This document shows positions 57,204 through 64,000 of a DNA stretch of 64,000 nt, in pieces. The DNA is from Terriglobia bacterium (GTDB lineage: Bacteria; Acidobacteriota; Terriglobia; Terriglobales; Acidobacteriaceae). A model generated the notes under the pieces. That model was not told the origin of the DNA. It ran no database searches and was given only the letters and a program-made list of their open reading frames with translations. A program made the position numbers and the translations under genes. How positions within the stretch are numbered: position 1 is the first letter of the stretch; the number at the start of each line of letters is the position of its first letter. Location of the stretch: the NCBI GenBank assembly GCA_020072645.1, contig JAIQGK010000019.1, forward strand, positions 34,599 through 98,598, read 5' to 3'.

Positions 57204-58448
57204 CTATTCCAGCTGCTTCCCCCTCGTTTCCGGCAACTGTGTAGCCATGATTGCAGTCAGAACAAACGCGATCGCGCATAACAAAAACGCCGCGCTCAAA
57301 CCTTTCTTGTCACCCACCCAGCCGATGGTATAAGGCGCTACGCAGCTAAGAGCCCGAGCGCCGTTGTATGTAAATCCCAGCGCGCGGGCGCGAATTCGAG
57401 TAGGGAAGAGCTCGCTGCCAATGATTCCCGACCCCGCAAAAAATCCTGTGCCAAAAAATCCAACCAGCGCGCCCAGGACCAGAATGATCCACGGCGTGCG
57501 AGCTGCGGCATACAGCGGAATCAGCCCAGCCGCACAGAGCGTGTAGAGAATCAAAGACCGCTTACGGCCCAGCTTGTCTGCGAACCAGCCATAACAAAGA
57601 TACCCAGGAAACATGCCGACAAGGTTCAGCGTGACCAGCAGGGTCGTGGTGTTCATCATGCTCAGGCCTCGTCCGCCTTTTTCGACGGGCAAGGTCAAGT
57701 AAGGCGGCATCCAGCTGAACAGGCCCCACCACGCAAACAGCCCAAAGATATTCAGCAGCAAAAGGAAGATCGTATTTTTTCGCAGCAACGGTGAGAAGAT
57801 TTCAGAGAACGGCGCTTTGGCCATTGTCTGGTCTTTGTGCTGCTGCCACATCTCGGATTCAGGCACGTTTCGCCTGATCCACAACGTGACCAGCGCCGGC
57901 AGCACACCCACAAAGAAGACAAAGCGCCAGTTCTGATGCAGCTTGTCGAGCACCACCCACGCCACCACAGCCGCCGCAGCCAGTCCCCATGCCCATGCGC
58001 TTTGCACAATGGCGATGGCTCGCGCACGCAGATGTGTGGGCCACGTTTCCGCCACCAGCGTTGCACCGGTATTCCACTCGCCGCCCATGCCCAGCCCAAG
58101 CACAAAGCGGAAAGCAATCAGCACAACGATGGAAGTCGAGAGCCCCGATCCCAGCGAGCACAGCGAGTACGTCAGGATACTCAGCATTAGTGCTTTGGTG
58201 CGCCCGATTCTATCGGCAATAAAACCGAACAGCACTCCTCCAATTCCCGAGGCTAGCAGCATGAACGCGTTTGGCAATCCCGCGACGGCCTTGGAGTGGA
58301 TGCCCAGTGCCGTCATCACGTGGATTTGCACGTTGCTGTAGAGCAGGACGTCGAATCCATCCAGCCCCCAGCCCAGCGCTGCCGCAATCAGCGTGCGTTT
58401 CTGTGCCGACGTTGCTTGTGAAATTGTGGGAAGCGTAGTGGAAGCCAT
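57204..58448 (-). CDS. MFS transporter (aromatic acid/sugar-acid symporter type)
   Basis: 414 residues with twelve predicted spans. The MFS signature GFIADRIGRTKALMLS lies between spans 2 and 3, and RFVLGLGMGGEWNTGATLVAETWP lies in span 4-5, a motif of the AAHS/ShiA-type (aromatic or organic acid) subgroup. A second, weaker GCxxGxxxDxxGRR-like loop appears at YGWFADKLGRKRSLIL. It is likely a proton symporter in the inner membrane for an organic acid; the substrate is not defined. It sits alone on the minus strand between two copies of a REP-like repeat. Confidence 0.9.
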   Translation of the reverse strand: MASTTLPTISQATSAQKRTLIAAALGWGLDGFDVLLYSNVQIHVMTALGIHSKAVAGLPNAFMLLASGIGGVLFGFIADRIGRTKALMLSILTYSLCSLGSGLSTSIVVLIAFRFVLGLGMGGEWNTGATLVAETWPTHLRARAIAIVQSAWAWGLAAAAVVAWVVLDKLHQNWRFVFFVGVLPALVTLWIRRNVPESEMWQQHKDQTMAKAPFSEIFSPLLRKNTIFLLLLNIFGLFAWWGLFSWMPPYLTLPVEKGGRGLSMMNTTTLLVTLNLVGMFPGYLCYGWFADKLGRKRSLILYTLCAAGLIPLYAAARTPWIILVLGALVGFFGTGFFAGSGIIGSELFPTRIRARALGFTYNGARALSCVAPYTIGWVGDKKGLSAAFLLCAIAFVLTAIMATQLPETRGKQLE

Positions 58449-58479
58449 GGACGTGGGGATTCTAACAGCTTTTGTCTTT

Positions 58480-58515
58480 ATCTCGAGCGGAGCGAGAGAA
58501 CCCTATCGTGAACTA
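58480..58515. repeat. REP-like palindromic repeat, copy 3
   Basis: GAGCGGAGCGAGAGAACCCTATCGTGAAC, matching the copy at 57053-57080. Confidence 0.5.
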
Positions 58516-58567
58516 GCTATGTGGCAAGGGCCATCCTGATCGCATCTTCAAGGATGAGTCTGATGAT

Positions 58568-59554
58568 TCAAAGTCTTGGCGATGATAGGGGCCCCTCGCT
58601 GCGCTTCGGGGTAGCAACAGTATCCACCAACCCAAAATATCTCTGCGCCCTTCTTACATCTTCACCTATCTGCGCCTTCAACGCTCCAATCGATGGAAAC
58701 TTGATCTCTGGCCTTCGCCATTTCAAAAATGAAATTTCTACCTCCGTCTGTGCAGTAACCTCCAGCGGATGGAAATCGAGCAAATGGGTTTCGATGGCAA
58801 AAGACTCATCGCCAAACGTTGGCCGCAGTCCCACGTTGGTGACCGAATTAAATGTTTCATTGTCCACGCGGGTGCGTGTGAAATACACGCCGTCGCAGGG
58901 TACCAGATCGTCATAGCGGCTCAGGTTGATCGTCGGGACGGTGTATTTGTGGCCATAGCCGCGACCGCGTCCCGGTGCGCCGGTGATGCTAAAAACACGT
59001 CCAAGCAGCCGCCGGGCCATGCTCACTTTGCCCTCCACCAGGAGTCTGCGTATCTGGCTGCTGGAAACCGGAATCCCGCGCACCATCATCACCGGATAGA
59101 CGCGCACGTCAAAGCCAAACTGTTTGCCCAGATCTTTCAGGCTTGCGGTATTCCCCTCGGCGTTATGGCCAAAGTGAAAATTATCGCCTTCATGCACTTC
59201 CTTAGCGCGCAATTTGCCGGCAAGAATATCGCGCGCAAACTCTTCCGGCGTGGTCATGGAGAAATCGCGGGTAAAGGGAATTTCCAGCAGCGCGTCCAGT
59301 CCGGTCTGCGCCAGCAGCGCTTCTTTCTTTGCCAGCGGCGTAATCAGTCGCGGCGTCATGTCCGGACGCAGAATGCGGAATGGATGCGGCTCAAACGTCA
59401 CCGCCATGGCCTTGCTGTGGTTCTGGCGGGCGCGCTCCATTACTTCTTTCAGCACGCTCAGGTGCCCGCAATGGATCCCATCAAAATTTCCTACGCTCAG
59501 GATTGTTGGTCCAAAATCTGCGGGCACTTCTTCCAGCGAGCGGAAAATTCTCAT
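58568..59554 (-). CDS. ribF: Bifunctional riboflavin kinase/FAD synthetase
   Basis: RibF makes FMN and FAD from riboflavin and ATP. 328 residues. The N-terminal nucleotidyltransferase part has SVGNFDGIHCGHLSVL with the GxFDGxHxGH site, then EVHEGDNFHFGHNAEGN and VSSSQIRRLLVEGKV. The riboflavin kinase domain has GRGRGYGHKYTVPTINL and NVGLRPTFGD, then a final YFGLVDTVATPK. The last 12 residues (RSEGPLSSPRL) are encoded by a REP-like repeat at 58575-58610, so the C-terminus has been extended by repeat insertion. The start overlaps the MBL gene stop by 4 bp. Confidence 0.95.
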   Translation of the reverse strand: MRIFRSLEEVPADFGPTILSVGNFDGIHCGHLSVLKEVMERARQNHSKAMAVTFEPHPFRILRPDMTPRLITPLAKKEALLAQTGLDALLEIPFTRDFSMTTPEEFARDILAGKLRAKEVHEGDNFHFGHNAEGNTASLKDLGKQFGFDVRVYPVMMVRGIPVSSSQIRRLLVEGKVSMARRLLGRVFSITGAPGRGRGYGHKYTVPTINLSRYDDLVPCDGVYFTRTRVDNETFNSVTNVGLRPTFGDESFAIETHLLDFHPLEVTAQTEVEISFLKWRRPEIKFPSIGALKAQIGEDVRRAQRYFGLVDTVATPKRSEGPLSSPRL

Positions 59555-60324
59555 GCGATCTGGAACTCCAGCTTCAGCCCGTCATGCGCCAGGCGCACGT
59601 GTTCCGGCAGGTTCTTGTTCGTTTCGCGATGCGGCAAATCGTGGGAGATGTGAGTAAAGAAAGCGCGTTGCGGCTTAAGTTCTTCCACCAGCTTCAATGA
59701 GTTCTCCACAGTAGAGTGCGTAGGATGCGGACGATGACGCAACGCGTCGAGGAAGAGTATGTCCAGCCCGCGCAGCCGCTCTTTTGATTGCGCAGGAATT
59801 TCGCTGAAGTCTGTCAGGTATGCCGCTGAGCCAAAGCGGAAGCCATGAATTACTGCTTCTCCATGTACGATCTCCACTGGCTCAAAGCTGGCGCCAAACA
59901 GTTCCACCACTCCGTTAAACCGGTTCATCTCAACCTTTGCGATCCCGCCAAATTTGTAATCGGATTTAAAAATGTAACGGAAGATGTCTTCCAGGTTGTC
60001 TGCGGCGGAAGCATGCGCGTACAGCGGAATTTTTCCTTCACGCCGGAAGCTGAGTGGGCGAATGTCATCCAACCCCAAAATATGGTCCGCGTGAGCGTGC
60101 GTATAAAGCACCGCGTCAAGCCGCTTGATCTTTTCCCGAATTGCCTGCTCGCGGAAATCGGGCGTGGTATCAATCAGGACCGTACGGCCGTCGTATTCCA
60201 CCAGCACAGACGGACGCAGTCGTCGGTCATGCGGATCGTCCGACGTGCACACGCGGCAGTCGCACCCAATGGTGGGAACGCCCATGGACGTTCCGCTGCC
60301 CAGCACGGTTAGAATCGCCTTCAT
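59551..60324 (-). CDS. PhnP-like metallo-beta-lactamase-fold hydrolase
   Basis: 257 residues. The metal-binding motif is YTHAHADHILGLDDI. An N-terminal zinc-type Cys group is present (GVPTIGCDCRVCTSDDPHDRR), as in PhnP phosphodiesterases that open cyclic ribose phosphates. Further ligands are probably in AYLTDFSEIP and FFTHISHDLPHRE. The same gene order (DUF1844 / this / ribF) recurs in related genomes in my experience, but the substrate is unknown. It overlaps the DUF1844 stop by 4 bp. Cytoplasmic. Confidence 0.88.
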   Translation of the reverse strand: MKAILTVLGSGTSMGVPTIGCDCRVCTSDDPHDRRLRPSVLVEYDGRTVLIDTTPDFREQAIREKIKRLDAVLYTHAHADHILGLDDIRPLSFRREGKIPLYAHASAADNLEDIFRYIFKSDYKFGGIAKVEMNRFNGVVELFGASFEPVEIVHGEAVIHGFRFGSAAYLTDFSEIPAQSKERLRGLDILFLDALRHRPHPTHSTVENSLKLVEELKPQRAFFTHISHDLPHRETNKNLPEHVRLAHDGLKLEFQIA

Positions 60325-60983
60325 TTTTTGTCGAGTGGCGGCATCGCTCCCGGCGGCATGGCGCCGGGCTTGGTGGCGGAAGTTGCAACCGCATTCGTGA
60401 TTTCAATGAACGCCATGCGCAGCTCAAACAGCACATTTTGCAAGAGCGTCTTTTCGCGATCGGTAAGATTGCCCTTCGTCTTTTCCTGCAGGATCGCCAG
60501 CGAATCAATCGTCTGCCGCGCGCCGATGATGTCCACGCGGGGCGGCTCGTTGTCCTGCCGGATCGCGCCCATCTGGATCAGCGCGCTCATGTAAAACGAT
60601 TCAATCACGCGCTCAAAATTCATTTCCAGCGGCCCGCTCTGCGGCGCTTTGCCGGCTGCGGCAATCATGTCGTCTATTTTTTTGCCGGATTCCTTGTACG
60701 CCTCGCTCTGCGCATGCTGCTCTTCGGCCGTGGGTGGCGGCGACATCTCCTCTTCCTGCTCGGCTCCTGGCGATGCCGGCTGTACCTGCGTCTGCGCGCT
60801 TTGGCTCGGTTGTGCAGCTTGGGGCGGTACAGTTGGTTTCGCGGGCGGAGGCGGCGCTTGGGCTACGGGGGGCTTTGCCGCTGGCTTTTCCTCTTCCGCT
60901 ACTTGTGCCTCGGGCCGCGGTTCGCCTTCCGTCCCAAACCTGCGGCGATCTGTTACTACAAACTCTGCCTTTTTCTCAGCCAT
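60321..60983 (-). CDS. DUF1844 family protein
   Basis: 220 residues. The N-terminal half is a disordered Pro/Ala/Glu/Gln-rich region. The C-terminal domain of about 100 residues is DUF1844: PLEMNFERVIESFYMSALIQMGAI, then IIGARQTIDSLAILQEKTKGNLTDREKTLLQNVLFELRMAFIEI. Family function unknown. It is the first gene of a tight operon with the MBL hydrolase and ribF, overlapping by 4 bp. Confidence 0.88.
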   Translation of the reverse strand: MAEKKAEFVVTDRRRFGTEGEPRPEAQVAEEEKPAAKPPVAQAPPPPAKPTVPPQAAQPSQSAQTQVQPASPGAEQEEEMSPPPTAEEQHAQSEAYKESGKKIDDMIAAAGKAPQSGPLEMNFERVIESFYMSALIQMGAIRQDNEPPRVDIIGARQTIDSLAILQEKTKGNLTDREKTLLQNVLFELRMAFIEITNAVATSATKPGAMPPGAMPPLDKK

Positions 60984-61013
60984 TCATTCCTCATTTTTCA
61001 GACTTCAAAGTTA

Positions 61014-62066
61014 TTAGATTTCAAACGGCAAGTCCACTGCTGTGGCTTCAACGCCGTCTAATGCAATTTTTGGCCCTGCTGCAATTGCTTCGCGCCGCAC
61101 ATAGCCCAGCCCAATATTCTTTGGACCTGCCGCTGTGTGTACCTTGGCAATGCTCGTGATCTCCGCTAGCGCGCGCCCTTCAGACTCGTATTTCCTCAGT
61201 GCGGGCACCCGGTCGCCAAATATAAAACCCGTAAATTTCCGATGCACCTGTCCGCGCGACCGTATCCGTTCCACAATCTCCTGGCCAATGTAACAGCCTT
61301 TGGTGAAGTTCAGCGCCTGCGGCTGTTCAGTCTCCTGGGGCAAATCGCGGTCGCGAATGTCCTGACCGTAATTCGGAATGCCCTGCAGAACTCGCCATTT
61401 TTCCAGCGCTTCTGCGCCTACGGGTTTCGCGCCGGCCTTCAATAGCAGGTTCCACAGTTCCTGCGCTTTGTTGGGATCAAGCCAGAACTCAAACCAACCC
61501 GGCCTTTGTTCTGGACCACGCACCAGAGTCGCCGCTATGTCGTCTGTCCCGATGTCGCGCACTTCCAGCGGCTGCATATCGCTGGCCGCGATTCCAGCAG
61601 CAGCCAGAACCGATTCCGCTTTTGGTCCGCACACGCCAACAGAAACCGAATCCGCGCCCACTTCCACCATTTCAACCTTATCCATAATGATGAAGCGCTT
61701 CATGGCGTTGATGAGCGTTTGCACCTGGCTGGCATCCGTCTCAAGGGCAAAAGATTCGCCGCGATTGTAGATATACATATCGCCCAGGATGCGGCCCTGC
61801 GCGTTCAGCACAAAGTTGTAATTGCCGCGGTTCACTGGCAGGTCGCGCACATTGTTGGTGACCATGTTGTGCAGCCAGCGCACACGGTCTTTGCCGCTAA
61901 CATTGATCCTGCCGCGCCATGCCAGCGCAAACACCCCGCAGCCTGTGCGCAATGCCGCCAGCTCTGCCGTGGGGTCGCCAAAGCTGAGCGCCGTCTCCAC
62001 GCCGTTATACGTGCCAACGCGCGCTTCAGGAGTGTGCAGCCAGGGATGGAGAGCAATCTGTGCCAT
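61014..62066 (-). CDS. ygfZ: Folate-binding YgfZ-type protein (GcvT fold)
   Basis: 350 residues. It belongs to the tetrahydrofolate-binding GcvT-like family that helps Fe-S cluster enzymes. The diagnostic motif KGCYIGQEIVERIRSRGQVHR (KGCYxGQE) is complete. N-terminal segments GVFALAWRGRINVSGKDRVRWLHNM and VLNAQGRILGDMYIYNRGE match. The C-terminus ends with a small barrel (GLGYVRREAIAAG). Divergent from the ATP synthase genes, across a 103 bp spacer. Confidence 0.92.
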   Translation of the reverse strand: MAQIALHPWLHTPEARVGTYNGVETALSFGDPTAELAALRTGCGVFALAWRGRINVSGKDRVRWLHNMVTNNVRDLPVNRGNYNFVLNAQGRILGDMYIYNRGESFALETDASQVQTLINAMKRFIIMDKVEMVEVGADSVSVGVCGPKAESVLAAAGIAASDMQPLEVRDIGTDDIAATLVRGPEQRPGWFEFWLDPNKAQELWNLLLKAGAKPVGAEALEKWRVLQGIPNYGQDIRDRDLPQETEQPQALNFTKGCYIGQEIVERIRSRGQVHRKFTGFIFGDRVPALRKYESEGRALAEITSIAKVHTAAGPKNIGLGYVRREAIAAGPKIALDGVEATAVDLPFEI

Positions 62067-62169
62067 GGTTCAATGTTCAATGCCCAATATTTGATTATAG
62101 CCAACGCGGCAGGATGCATGCCTTGTGAGGGCCATTCTGTTTCCACAGCGCGGCTGCTAGACTTGCCTC

Positions 62170-62412
62170 ATGCCAGATTTGCCACCGGAAAATACTGACC
62201 CAAAAGAAGGGAGCATCTGGCGACAGATTGGCCGCTACAGCAATCTGGCTTTTGTTCTGCCCGCTGCCATTGTCGCCGGTCTGGTCATCGGCCACCTGCT
62301 CGACCGCTGGCTTGGGAAGACCTGGATCACTCTGGCCGGCCTGTTTGTCGGCTGCATCGCGGGTTTTGCGGAACTGATTCGCGGGATTATCCAGTCCAGC
62401 AGGGAATCATGA
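62170..62412 (+). CDS. AtpZ/AtpI-family small membrane protein
   Basis: 80 residues with two transmembrane helices (LAFVLPAAIVAGLVIGHLLDRW; ITLAGLFVGCIAGFAELIRG). The GHLLDRWLGK loop is typical of AtpZ, which forms a cation-transporting or assembly complex with AtpI in F-type ATP synthase operons. The stop overlaps the ATG of the next gene by 4 bp, so they are translationally coupled. This marks the start of the F0 operon. Confidence 0.85.
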   Translation: MPDLPPENTDPKEGSIWRQIGRYSNLAFVLPAAIVAGLVIGHLLDRWLGKTWITLAGLFVGCIAGFAELIRGIIQSSRES

Positions 62413-62918
62413 ATACGCCACCTGAAGACGCAGTTCCTGAAGAGGAAATAGACTCCGCTCCCATTGATAAAACGCCGCCTGATCCGGCCATGGAAGAGCG
62501 TCTTTCCGGCGCTTACCGGAGGATCCTGCGGGTTGCGATCGCGCTCAGCATAGCCGGAACGCTCGCCGCAGGGCGGCTGTTTACATGGCAGAGTAGCTTG
62601 GGTTTGGCCATTGGATCACTGCTGGCCTATGTCAATTTTGTCTGGCTGCATCGCGGCACTGAGCGGCTTGTGGAACGGATAATTGCGTCGAACAGAGCGA
62701 CCGCCGTCGGAGAAACGAAGCCGCGCAAGGTTCGTTTCGCCTTCCCCTTTCCTTTGCGTTACGCTCTCCTGATCGCGGTGGCCTATGTTATATTAAAAAG
62801 TTATCCAAGGCTGCTGATTGGCTTCATTGTGGGCCTCATTCTGCCGATTCTGGCTGCAATGGGTGAAGGCATTTATGAAGCGCTGGTGATCAGCAGAATT
62901 GATCAAGCCTCTCGCTAG
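62409..62918 (+). CDS. ATP synthase subunit I-like membrane protein
   Basis: 169 residues. An acidic cytoplasmic N-terminus of 45 residues is followed by about four hydrophobic spans (ILRVAIALSIAGTLAAGRLF; SSLGLAIGSLLAYVNFVWLHRG; YALLIAVAYVILKSYPRLLIG; FIVGLILPILAAMGEGIYEAL). The loop NFVWLHRGTERLVERI is characteristic of the AtpI family. Coupled to the upstream gene by a 4 bp overlap and 47 bp from atpB. It likely assists c-ring assembly or Mg2+ uptake. Confidence 0.85.
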   Translation: MNTPPEDAVPEEEIDSAPIDKTPPDPAMEERLSGAYRRILRVAIALSIAGTLAAGRLFTWQSSLGLAIGSLLAYVNFVWLHRGTERLVERIIASNRATAVGETKPRKVRFAFPFPLRYALLIAVAYVILKSYPRLLIGFIVGLILPILAAMGEGIYEALVISRIDQASR

Positions 62919-62965
62919 CTTTCAAGTTCTTATTTTTAAAATTTTCAAGGTGATGTACCGGGAAA

Positions 62966-63697
62966 ATGCCTGAACAGCTCTGGTTTACTGAACTCTTAAA
63001 TCGTTATTTCGGTGGGATTGCCGCTTCATTGCTGCACATGGTCGGCTTGCAGCCTAAATACGCTGACGCGCCTATTACCAATCCCGTGGCCATGGAAATT
63101 TTGGTCGTCCTGCTTTTGCTGGTGTTTTTCGTGGCGGTGCGGGCCAGTCTTTCCGTGGAAAAGCCCGGAGGCTTGCAGCATTTGGCGGAAGCAACCGAGG
63201 AATTCATTGCCGATCAGGCCCATGGCGTGATGGGACACGGCTATGAGCGCTATATCCCTTACGCCGTCACTATCGGCTATTTCATTCTTCTGGGAAATTT
63301 GCTGGGACTGGTTCCAGGATTTGAATCGCCCACGGCTAATCCCACCGTCCCGCTTGGATGCGCGGTTCTGACTTTTGTCTATTACCATTTCCACGGGCTG
63401 CGAGTTCAGCGCCATCATTACATCAAGCAGTTCATCGGTCCCGTTTGGGCGCTGGCGCCGCTCATGTTTGTGATTGAAGTGGTGAGCCACTTTGCCCGCA
63501 TCCTGTCACTGACCGTCCGTCTTTACGCGAATATGTTTGCCGGTGACATGGTCACCTTGGCGTTCTTTTCTTTGGTCCCTGTGCTGGTTCCGGTCGTATT
63601 TCTGGGCCTGCACTTGTTCGTATCGCTCGTTCAGACATTCATCTTCGTCATGCTCACGCTCGTTTATCTGGGCATGGCTGTGAGTGAAGAGCACTAG
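62966..63697 (+). CDS. atpB: F0F1 ATP synthase subunit a
   Basis: 243 residues, the normal length for this group. Five or six transmembrane helices are visible. The essential Arg of the proton path is in ILSLTVRLYANMFAGDMV, and the last helix shows LFVSLVQTFIFVMLTLVYLGMAV with the usual Gln. It forms the stator half-channels of the membrane sector. Normally atpE follows; here the downstream sequence does not match it (see the remnant at 63761). Confidence 0.95.
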   Translation: MPEQLWFTELLNRYFGGIAASLLHMVGLQPKYADAPITNPVAMEILVVLLLLVFFVAVRASLSVEKPGGLQHLAEATEEFIADQAHGVMGHGYERYIPYAVTIGYFILLGNLLGLVPGFESPTANPTVPLGCAVLTFVYYHFHGLRVQRHHYIKQFIGPVWALAPLMFVIEVVSHFARILSLTVRLYANMFAGDMVTLAFFSLVPVLVPVVFLGLHLFVSLVQTFIFVMLTLVYLGMAVSEEH

Positions 63698-63760
63698 AGT
63701 TTTGTAACAGGCCTCCAGCGTGAGGGCGTTTGTCCCCCAGGACTTGCGTCAACCACCCAC

Positions 63761-63925
63761 TGGGGCAACTTGATAAAGGAGAAAAGAGCCTACAGCTGGA
63801 GACAGGACAGGCACGGTCGCATCCTGGATGAACCAGTTGACTTCAAAAACCATTTAATGGATGCTGAACGGTATGCCATCTACAATTACAAAAAGAAAAA
63901 AGGCGTAAGGCTCACAGTGATTTAA
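63761..63925 (+). pseudogene. C-terminal remnant of a phage terminase large subunit
   Basis: The frame from about 63761 to the TAA at 63923-63925 reads WGNLIKEKRAYSWRQDRHG, then RILDEPVDFKNHLMDAERYA, then IYNYKKKKGVRLTVI. The pattern YxWxxDxxGxxxxEPVDxxNHxMDAxRYA is the usual C-terminal nuclease-domain end of terminase large subunits. The frame is open only back to a stop near 63694 and has no start, and the rest of the terminase is missing. The DNA is AT-richer than the neighbours. It begins about 60 bp after atpB. Confidence 0.65.
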
Positions 63926-63935
63926 GGGGAAGACT

Positions 63936-64000
63936 ATGCAAATAGTAGACAAAATGCTGGGTGCTCTTAATCTCATGCGTTTAGGCAAGCGTGAGAGGGA
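63936..64000 (+). CDS. Start of an unknown gene, possibly a phage portal protein (truncated by the window end)
   Basis: ATG at 63936 preceded by AGGGGAAG (a good ribosome site) and 10 bp after the terminase-like stop. The 21 visible residues (MQIVDKMLGALNLMRLGKR) do not identify it. Portal genes usually follow terminase in phages, hence the suggestion. They do not resemble subunit c of ATP synthase. Confidence 0.4.
   Translation, partial: MQIVDKMLGALNLMRLGKRER

Noticed and set aside
63698..63935. atpE (subunit c) expected after atpB
   Set aside because: No frame here encodes a two-helix Gly/Ala-rich proteolipid; the sequence instead resembles a terminase end.

Overview
The window is GC-rich bacterial chromosome, most consistent with an Acidobacteriota member of the Terriglobia (Koribacter-like). 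The signs are tandem DUF507 genes, a DUF1844 protein beside a PhnP-like MBL enzyme and ribF, a DUF3300 protein, SBBP/choice-of-anchor and PEGA proteins, many Sec-exported TPR proteins, and intergenic spacers full of dispersed repeats. The taxonomic call is inference from gene content; no rRNA or tRNA gene was seen.

Layout: (1) 0-18 kb is mostly ordinary: YwiC-like membrane protein, PilZ protein, queG, a zinc-ribbon membrane protein, two DUF507 genes, a phospholipase C-like secreted protein, an LLM-type oxidoreductase, an ECF sigma/anti-sigma operon, a SprT-like protease, and uvrA followed by three exported helical proteins. (2) 17.8-20.2 kb is repeat-rich: a tandem array of about 200 bp units, then three copies of a 265-305 bp element with roughly 20 bp inverted ends flanking a small GIY-YIG nuclease gene. 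(3) 20.2-30 kb is an accessory region marked by copies of a second repeat family, all in one orientation. It holds an S9 peptidase, several exported cysteine-rich peptides (one in an operon with a membrane thioredoxin), a LytTR two-component system, and an orphan double-glycine-leader peptide. (4) 30-35 kb has a sugar-binding-like protein, a DUF900 lipoprotein esterase, a PAP2 phosphatase, a CPBP protease and a DUF3300 protein. (5) 35.6-37.6 kb is the most interesting locus: an ATP-grasp ligase of the graspetide (omega-ester/amide RiPP) type and three short precursor genes, two almost identical with Thr-rich and Asp-rich cores, separated by hairpin terminators. (6) 38-64 kb holds a Gly-rich exported protein, a giant SBBP beta-propeller protein, proS, a class A PBP, a PEGA pseudokinase, typA, an MFS carrier, the ribF/MBL/DUF1844 operon, ygfZ, and the start of the F0 ATP synthase operon. 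After atpB, where atpE is expected, there is a phage terminase C-terminal remnant followed by a new ORF start.

How they work together: the ATP-grasp enzyme and its precursors form a compact RiPP pathway. A fourth precursor with the same leader lies about 7 kb away in the repeat-marked region. No transporter or leader peptidase for these peptides is in the window. The cysteine-rich exported peptides and the thioredoxin-like protein suggest a second, separate small-peptide system that depends on disulfides.
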